Shown here piece after piece: positions 56,733 to 64,000 of a stretch of 64,000 bases of DNA; positions within the stretch are counted from its first letter, which is position 1, and each line of letters begins with the position of its first letter. Origin of the DNA: Neoechinorhynchus agilis (lineage: Eukaryota > Acanthocephala); NCBI GenBank assembly GCA_051530055.1, contig CM121342.1:6572001-6636000 (forward strand), written 5' to 3'. The notes beneath the pieces were generated by a model. That model was not told where the DNA came from, searched no databases, and was given only the letters and a program-made list of their open reading frames with translations. A program made the position numbers and the translations under genes.

Positions 56733-59700
56733 TTAAAAGAGCAACAACGAATAAGTGCCTAAATTTATTACAAATGAACAAATGAGTCCACCGATTAATT
56801 GATAGACAAAATAAGGGCAAAATACAGCCCAGAGCATAAGATGTCGTCTCAGAACACTCACTGCAATTCCAGTGAATAAGATCTTTAGACTCATTAGTCT
56901 TAACAATTGTAGTTTTGTCTCTGGATCTTTTACGAATCCACTGATACTCAAGTACGAACTGAATGTTGTAACGAGTGTCAGTACACCTCGGACTAGAGTG
57001 CATTGACCGAATTCATATCTGGACAGTAAAAAAGCCGGACGCCAGTCGATATAAGCGAATTGTGACTTTTGTCCAATGGCCGTAAAGAAATACTCACTTC
57101 CGATTAGGCCTATAACAGCTTCATCGGGGAAAGTTATCATTAAACAGACAGCTATCGAAATCGCTTTCTTTTGAAAAGCATCAACAAGACACAAAATCGA
57201 GAAGATTGATGGAATGAGTGATTTTATCGAAGGATATAAACAAAGTAGCGTAAGACAAAGTGGAGATTCGGATAGAAAGTATAAAGCAAACGTTAATAGA
57301 ATAAGGCTTTTTGTTTTGAGCCGTGTGGATAATAAACATAGAAAAAAGGCTGGAATGGCATTGATAGTTTTATCAGTGTACGATTGAATTTGAAATGTCC
57401 ATCTTAACGCGTCAACTATCACGAGAATATTCGATCCACGTTTCGTGATGGTCAATCGTTTACAAGACATAAACATAAGAGTTTAACTTTTATATCGATC
57501 ACAGTTGAAGATGTAAGTAAGGAGAGTTGTAAAAGACAAAAAGTGATTGTTTTGACATGGATGATTAGACTATTTGAGAATCCAATAGTAAAGTAGATTA
57601 GAAGAATCAGAGCACACTTGTTCGGCCGAATTGAACGATATTTTCGGACTGCTTCTATCGAGAACATTAGTAGACATAGAAACACGAAAATCCGGTCGTA
57701 CCCTAAACAAATGCCGACTATTCCAAGTCCAGCAAGTAAATCAATAAACAAGCAGGAGTTCGTATTGGTTGATCTTATTAAACCGAGAAATACGATAACT
57801 ATTCCAGAGGACATTAACGTTAAGTTAAACCTTGTCCATATTAGTCGAAATTCTTTAAGTATTAGCCTGTTGAATTGAAGATTAGTAAGTTCGTTGTCAT
57901 CGATCAGTTGCTTGAATCTCATGTGTACACTTGGTTGAGTGGACGATACAAAATACTTGACGAATTCTTTAATCTGCCGTGTGTTTTCGTTCAAGAATTC
58001 AGTTCTAATTTGTGGATTCATTAAATCGAGAATAACTGTGCCTAGATTCCCAAACGGAATGGGTACATTAAGTAATGCTGATAAAGTTGGTGTAATATCA
58101 ATCTGATCGATTGTCTCGTTGAAAAGAGTCGATCTTACGTTTTTTAAACGTTTGGAATATGACAATAAAACGGTATGAACTTCATCATCTGTCTCACCGC
58201 CATGACCTCCAGAATCCGTCATCCCATGATCGCCAATGACAAGCAATACATCCTGGTCCGTAATGAGATCTATAAGATTACTAAACGGAAATGCTAAGGC
58301 TGGTTTCGTTTGGGAACTTACCTAAGCACAGTGTCCATTTGATGCAATTTTCGTCTCATCTCATCGTGTCGGACGTTGAACTTGTGTCCACAGTGGTCCA
58401 CACCGAGGAAATGAGCGATTATCAGGTCCGATGGATTATCCACATTGACGATTTCCGTATAGAGATGGTCAAGTATGCCGTTATCGACCGTCTCAGTGTC
58501 CATTAGAACCACAGTTAAGATTTAAAAGAAATCGAACTATACAATACGATAGAAGTGCAATCTTCAAAGTTCCGGAAAAAGGCACGAGATTTTATCTTTA
58601 TGATGTCGCTGGACCTCACCAAAGAAATAGGAAAATAAAGGATAACAATGAAAGTGAATTTTCAGGAATCAAAGAGAGAAAATATAATTCATAAAATATT
58701 TCCTTGAATATGTGTGCACAAACAAATTTAATAAAAGTAAACTAAAAATAAATCCGATTCTAAAGGCTTCGCATTTATTAACTCTTCCCTAAACCTTAAA
58801 CGCTTCTTTTACTCTTTCAAACGAATACGAACAGTCACTGAAACTTCAAATGAACCTTAAAAATTTAAAATCAATTTATTATTGTTGCTTATTTGCCCCC
58901 GGACGTATCTGAGAACTTGAAATGTTCTTTTTTAAATAAATTATTAAAGATTTTCAGACAATTTTATCGGCAGTTCAAAGAATTTTGTTAACTAACGAAT
59001 ACGAAAAGTCACCAAAACTTCAAATGAACCTTAAAAATTTAAAATCAATTTATTATTGTTGCTTATTTGCCCTCGGATGTACCTGAGAACTTTAAATTTT
59101 CTTTTTTTAACTAAATTATAAAAGATTTTCAGACAATTTTATCGGCAGTTCAAAGAATTTTGTTAACTAACGAATACGAAAAGTCACCAAAACTTCAAAT
59201 GAACTTAAAAATTTAAAATCAATTTATTATTGTTGCTTATTTGCCCCCGGCGTACCTTAGAACTTGAAATTTCTTTTTTAAATAAATTATAAAGATTTTC
59301 GACAATTTTATCGGCAGTTCAAAGAATTTTGTTAACTAACGAATACGAAAAGTCACTAAAACTTCAAATGAACCTTAAAAATTTAAAATCAATTTATTAT
59401 TGTTGCTATTTGCCCCCGGACGTACCTGAGAACTTGAAATTTTCTTTTTTAAATAAATTATAAAGATTTTCAGACAATTTTATCGGCAGTTCAAAGAATT
59501 TTGTTAACTAACGAATACGAAAAGTCACAAAACTTCAAATGAACCTTAAAAATTTAAAATTTATTATTGTTGCTAATTTGCCCCCGGACGTACCTGAGAA
59601 CTTGAAATGTTCTTTTTTAAATAAATTATTAAAGATTTTCAGACAATTTTATCGGCAGTTCAAAGAATTTTGTTAACTAACGAATACGAAAAGTCACCAA

Positions 59701-62241
59701 AACTTCAAATAACCTTAAAAATTTAAAATCAATTCATTATTGTTGCTTATTTGCCCTCGGATGTACCTGAGAACTTTAAATTTTCTTTTTTTAACTAAAT
59801 TATAAAAGATTTTCAGACAATTTTATCGGCAGTTCAAAGAATTTTGTTAACTAACGAATACGAAAAGTCACCAAAACTTCAAATGAACTTAAAAATTTAA
59901 AATCAATTTATTATTGTTGCTTATTTGCCCCCGGACGTACCTGAGAACTTGAAATTTCTTTTTTAAATAAATTATAAAGATTTTCGACAATTTTATCGGC
60001 AGTTCAAAGAATTTTGTTAACTAACGAATACGAAAAGTCACTAAAACTTCAAATGAACCTTAAAAATTTAAAATCAATTTATTATTGTTGCTAATTTGCC
60101 CCCGGACGTACCTGAGAACTTGAAATTTTCTTTTTTAAATAAATTATAAAAGATTTTCAGACAATTTTATCGGCAGTTCAAAGAATTTTGTTAACTAACG
60201 AATACGAAAAGTCACCAAAACTTCAAATGAACCTTAAAAATTTAAAATCAATTTATTATTGTTGCTTATTTGCCCCCGGACGTACCTGAGAACTTGAAAT
60301 GTTCTTTTTTAACTAAATTATTAAAGATTTTCAGACAATTTTATCGGCAGTTCAAAGAATTTTGTTAACTAACGAATACGAAAAGTCACCAAAACTTCAA
60401 ATGAACCTTAAAAATTTAAAATCAATTTATTATTGTTGCTTATTTGCCCTCGGACGTACCTGAGAACTTTAAATTTTCTTTAAATAAATTATAAAAGATT
60501 TTCAGACAATTTTATCGGCAGTTCAAAGAATTTTGTTAACTAACGAATACGAAAAGTCACCAAAACTTCAAATGAACCTTAAAAATTTAAAATCAATTTA
60601 TTATTGTTGCTAATTTGCCCCCGGACGTACCTGAGAACTTGAATTTTCTTTTTTAAATAAATTATAAAAGATTTTCAGACAATTTTATCGGCAGTTCAAA
60701 GAATTTTGTTAACTAACGAATACGAAAAGTCACTAAAACTTCAAATGAACCTTAAAAATTTAAAATCAATTTATTATTGTTGCTAATTTGCCCCCGGACG
60801 TATCTGAGAACTTGAAATTTTCTTTTTTAAATAAATTATTAAAGATTTTCAGACAATTTTATCGGCAGTTCAAAGAATTTTGTTAACTAACGAATACGAA
60901 AAGTCACTAAAACTTCAAATGAACCTTAAAAATTTAAAATCAATTCATTATTGTTGCTTATTTGCCCTCGGACGTACCTGAGAACTTGAAATTTTCTTTT
61001 TTTAACTAAATTATAAAAGATTTTCAGACAATTTTATCGGCAGTTCAAAGAATTTTGTTAACTAACGAATACGAAAAGTCACCAAAACTTCAAATGAACT
61101 TAAAAATTTAAAATCAATTTATTATTGTTGCTTATTTGCCCTCGGACGTACCTGAGAACTTGAAATTTTCTTTTTTTAACTAAATTATAAAAGATTTTCA
61201 GACAATTTTATCGGCAGTTCAAAGAATTTTGTTAACTAACGAATACGAAAAGTCACTAAAACTTCAAATGAACCTTAAAAATTTAGGATTATAATAAAAT
61301 ACGTGACCTTTAAAGAAAAATGATTGAAAACAATAAAATGAAATGTTTTATTGGTTCTTTAATGAAAGATTGAGGAGTTAAGAGATCGCTGAAACTCAGC
61401 TGCTACTTTCCATCGGCCTATAATGATGACAAAAGAACTATTAACATATAAAGCAGTCATCGACATTATTTTGGTAATAATAATTCCGGTAATAGCACAT
61501 TTGATTTATTGGAAGATTAAAATTATTAATGTTTTTATAACAATCTTATACCTTTATCAGGGTTGCCCGAAAAATTGAAATTTAAAAATTCTTTTAAAAT
61601 TTTCCACCATATATAGAAAACGTGCAAAACAGTAAATATCTAGATTTAAATTTTTTTTAATTATTTTTGTTTATTTCGCCTTGTTTATAATCATTAACTG
61701 CGGTAATTACATCGAACGACGGATAAGGAAATGCTTTATAAAATGAGTGTTTATCGAAAAGAGTACACCACGTATCGTCACCCATGAAGACTATTGATTT
61801 GTTTGCTCGATTTAACTGATCAATGAAGTTGTCTTCTTTAATTTGAGAAGTGGCGAAGTTTTCTCCTATTTCAATGAAAGTAGTTAAAGATCCAGTTGCG
61901 ATTGCTTTTAGTCGCTGTGCGGTTGTTGTAGGAGGATCAGCGTACATCCGCCTAATAAAAAATCGATTTGGTGACTTTGAGAAGTAGTTTGAAACTCTTG
62001 GAAAAAGGTCTACATTAAGAGTTTGATGATCGGAGTTAACGAGGTAGTCGTATCTTAGGGCGTCGATGATGATAAAAATTACACGTTGAAATTTAAAGAA
62101 ACTGTTTGATTGCAGCGGGACGCGTTCATTAATCTGAGAAATTGATCGACGAGTTAGCAGGAATCCTCGAATAAATACAGCAAATCCAAATACGATTGTT
62201 ATCGTCAATGAAATTAGACGTCGTTGACTCTTTTTTAACAT
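56733..62241 (-). CDS. PIGO: GPI ethanolamine phosphate transferase 3 (PIG-O)
   Basis: PIG-O adds ethanolamine phosphate to the third mannose of the GPI anchor in the ER membrane. Exon 1 (62241 to about 61711 or 61699) gives a signal-anchor, the catalytic IDALRYDY and YADPPTTTAQRLKAIATGS, and FMGDDTW. Exon 2 (58491-58322) has TVDNGILDHLY and HFLGVDHCGHK. A 41-nt intron (58321-58281) leads to exon 3 (from 58280) with VIGDHGMTDSGGHGG, completing the metal-binding site. Multiple transmembrane helices follow. A further intron ends at 57416 (59 nt from 57474 or 53 nt from 57468), and the last exon runs to 56733, with LRRHLMLWAVFCPYFVYQ matching the family. Intron 1 is about 3.2 kb and holds a satellite. 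GTTTTAG lies 6 bp before the ATG. Confidence 0.9.
58800..61285. repeat. Intronic satellite in PIG-O, about 174-bp unit, about 14 copies
   Basis: Units carry TTGTTAACTAACGAATACG, AAAAGTCACCAAAACTTC, TTTATTATTGTTGCTTATTT, GCCCCCGGACGTACCTGAG and CAGACAATTTTATCGGCAG. Two subtypes differ at GCCCCCGG / GCCCTCGG. It lies in intron 1 of PIG-O. Confidence 0.95.
61286..61656. other. Remainder of PIG-O intron 1
   Basis: AT-rich intron sequence between the satellite and exon 1 of PIG-O. No feature recognised. Confidence 0.45.
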
Positions 62242-62383
62242 GGCGATCTAAAACGAAGCAACTTTGAGAAAGTCTTAAAAGGCCAAATGAGTGGATTATT
62301 CAAATTCTTTTAAAAGGAAATTTCATGACTATTTTTTAAAAAGTTTCAAGTCAACTATTGAATATCAATAGGCGACTTTACAA

Positions 62384-62456
62384 CGAGGCAATGCTGCCAG
62401 CGTGATGGCGACGGTCGAGGAAGGACAAAAGCTGGAATTCGGCGGGAGGTGGTGAG
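62384..62456 (+). pseudogene. RT-element C-terminal tail remnant
   Basis: GGCAATGCTGCCAGCGTGAT and the following bases translate to GNAASVMATVEEGQKLEFGG then stop, matching GNAANVIATVEEGEKLRFCG at about 767-816 (minus). Only this 70-bp tail is present, between PIG-O and the SerRS-like gene; it is GC-rich against its AT-rich flanks. Confidence 0.7.
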
Positions 62457-62496
62457 TGTGTTAATTGTCGAGAGTTGAAGATTGAATTTCAAAAAT

Positions 62497-64000
62497 TTAC
62501 GAGCGCTTTAAAAAAGAATTAAATATTAAAAGAACCTGAATATTGCACATATACAAATAAAGTGATTTTAATTTCAAGGTTAAATATCCGGACATAACGA
62601 AATTATTGTGCCTATGCATTGTGATGTTTGCACTGTGCCTGACCGCTAATCTCCTTGAGATATAATCCCCGATGAAACTTAATCTTACAACGCATTCATC
62701 TCCCAAATAACCAGCAAGAGCACCGGATTCAAAAGTTGCGAGTTTATCCGCTGATTCGACGAACCATTCGATTTCTTGGACAAACGGAATTCGGTGTAAT
62801 GGAATGGCAGTTATCCACGAATTTGAAGAAAACAATGATAAAATCGCGATTGAATCCGATTGAGGGAAATAAGTACGTCTGGTAGAAATAAAGAGACAAG
62901 GTAACTCTTCGGACGAAATATTCGTCCGCATCAGTGGAGCATAAAACGACAGAAGAGATCCATGTCCAGCAAGACAAAGATCTCCATCTTCAGATCCTAA
63001 AGATCGCTGATCCACATTGAAATCATAGCATTCGAATCTTTTTGCAATACTTTTCCGGATTAAAGATGGACCGTAGTATGGACAGGCGGGTAGCATATCT
63101 GCTAAACGATTCACTGTGCTATTCCTTGCATTCTGACTTAGACGAACCAAACGATAGAATGAAGGCAATAAGAAGTTTTAAGTAGCTCTGTGGATATTCT
63201 TGCAGAATAAAATCATTTCGAAATGGACTTGAGTATTTTACCAGCATATCGGGAAGTTCATTATCCTTGTATTCCTTGGCGATCTCACATGCATCTCGAA
63301 AACTAACTTCAACATTTTTTCCATCAATCGGAGTAAATGAGCACAGTCGATTGGGTAAATGGTCAACAATCTCAAGAAGGTCGTTGAATTTCTTTAGTTT
63401 ATCCGAAATTTGATTTCTTTTCAATTTATATGACTTTGCAAACTCCTTCAGCTCATCCGATGGGTCCTCGGGGGCAAGTCGGGTAATCGCAGATCTCTCG
63501 CCGCTCACAATACACATCTCCTTCCAGAGATATTCAAAATTTAAAAGCCTCTGCTGAAGTATTTGAACGTTTTCGCGGGATTTTATTTGGGAATCGTGAA
63601 CGTGACGGGCCTTTAGATTACACAAAATTTCATTGGCATCTTTAAGACGGTTAAAATCGAATTGAGGAATCACCATTGGCATTTCATCACCCGTATGAGT
63701 TCTCATCATCCACCAGTGAGATGGTTTGGCAACTACTTGCGTGGATTTAAAGAAATGCTGTTGAAGTTTAACCAATTTTAGTTGATTGCATGGGTTTCTA
63801 GGTCGAATCATCTTCGAAATGATGCTAAAAAAATCAATCGCTCTGACTGAACGCCGATTTGGACGGTTCTCTGCGCGAAAAAACTTCAATTCTTTACTTA
63901 AAATCGGGATATTGGCTACCAAATCGTTTCTGACTTACAAAAAATCGAGAGAAATGATTAAATTTGATCTTTTGAACTTACGCCGCGAAAAGGTAGCTAA
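62497..64000 (-). CDS. Seryl-tRNA synthetase-like protein (possibly SLIMP), 5' end outside the window
   Basis: The order of blocks follows class II seryl-tRNA synthetases: an N-terminal arm that would form the helical tRNA-binding coiled coil (about 63700-63330); SYLKLLIAFILS for the usual YL.G..A.LE.AL; a CPYYGPSLIRKSI block; LCLAGHGSLLSFYAP for LYLIPTAEVPL; then LSFIGDYISRRLAVRH for SSCSNCTDYQSRRLNIRY. Motif 2 and 3 residues (TxE, CFRxE, ER) are missing, so it is probably a non-catalytic paralog such as the animal mitochondrial protein SLIMP. A 52-nt intron (63981-63930) precedes the first full exon (from 63929). A frame change near 63150 needs an intron of 16 nt (63152-63137) or 28 nt (63152-63125); both keep frame. 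The C-terminal end is uncertain. Confidence 0.65.

Overview
The window looks like a piece of a small, AT-rich invertebrate animal genome. Every recognisable gene is metazoan: AK3, DPH2, C2orf42, a LIN-41/TRIM71-type NHL protein, a neuronal calcium sensor/KChIP-like protein, a HOIL-1/RBCK1 RBR ligase, PIG-O, a seryl-tRNA synthetase-like protein and a secreted protein with two Frizzled-type cysteine-rich domains. Most genes are interrupted by GT-AG introns of about 41-52 nt, with acceptors such as TTTAG or TTTCAG. I cannot name the phylum from sequence alone.

Layout. 0-9 kb: decayed reverse-transcriptase elements around a small secreted His/Tyr-rich peptide gene, AK3 (minus), a secreted orphan (minus) and a cluster of hairpins. 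9.6-10.9 kb: DPH2. 10.9-21.8 kb: two large tandem arrays (about 71 bp and about 124 bp units) around a gag fossil of an LTR retroelement. 23.4-32.0 kb: C2orf42 (plus) converging on a LIN-41-like gene (minus). 33.3-39.3 kb: the double-CRD gene and a secreted helical orphan (both plus), separated by a 304-bp repeat. 39.3-48 kb: a 296-bp array, the KChIP-like gene (minus) and two short arrays. 48.7-53.1 kb: a small type I membrane protein, a four-pass MARVEL-like protein and a secreted LRR protein, with an 18/36-bp minisatellite that sits between ends of a hairpin transposon. 53.5-64 kb: RBCK1, PIG-O and a SerRS-like gene, all minus, the last running off the edge.

Two patterns stand out. First, about a dozen different tandem arrays cover roughly 40% of the window (estimated by eye), each with its own unit. 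Second, introns fall into two classes: tiny introns, and a few long ones. Four introns of 2.2-3.3 kb (C2orf42, double-CRD, KChIP-like, PIG-O) each hold one array, so much gene length here is satellite growth inside introns.

I reconstructed full reading frames for the double-CRD gene (8 exons, 375 aa), the KChIP-like gene (5 exons, 214 aa), C2orf42 (3 exons, 594 aa), the type I membrane protein (4 exons, 106 aa), DPH2 (2 exons, 402 aa) and the secreted orphan at 38.6 kb (2 exons, 223 aa). In each, intron phases agree and the total length is a multiple of three. Remaining genes have one or more unresolved junctions, stated in their entries.
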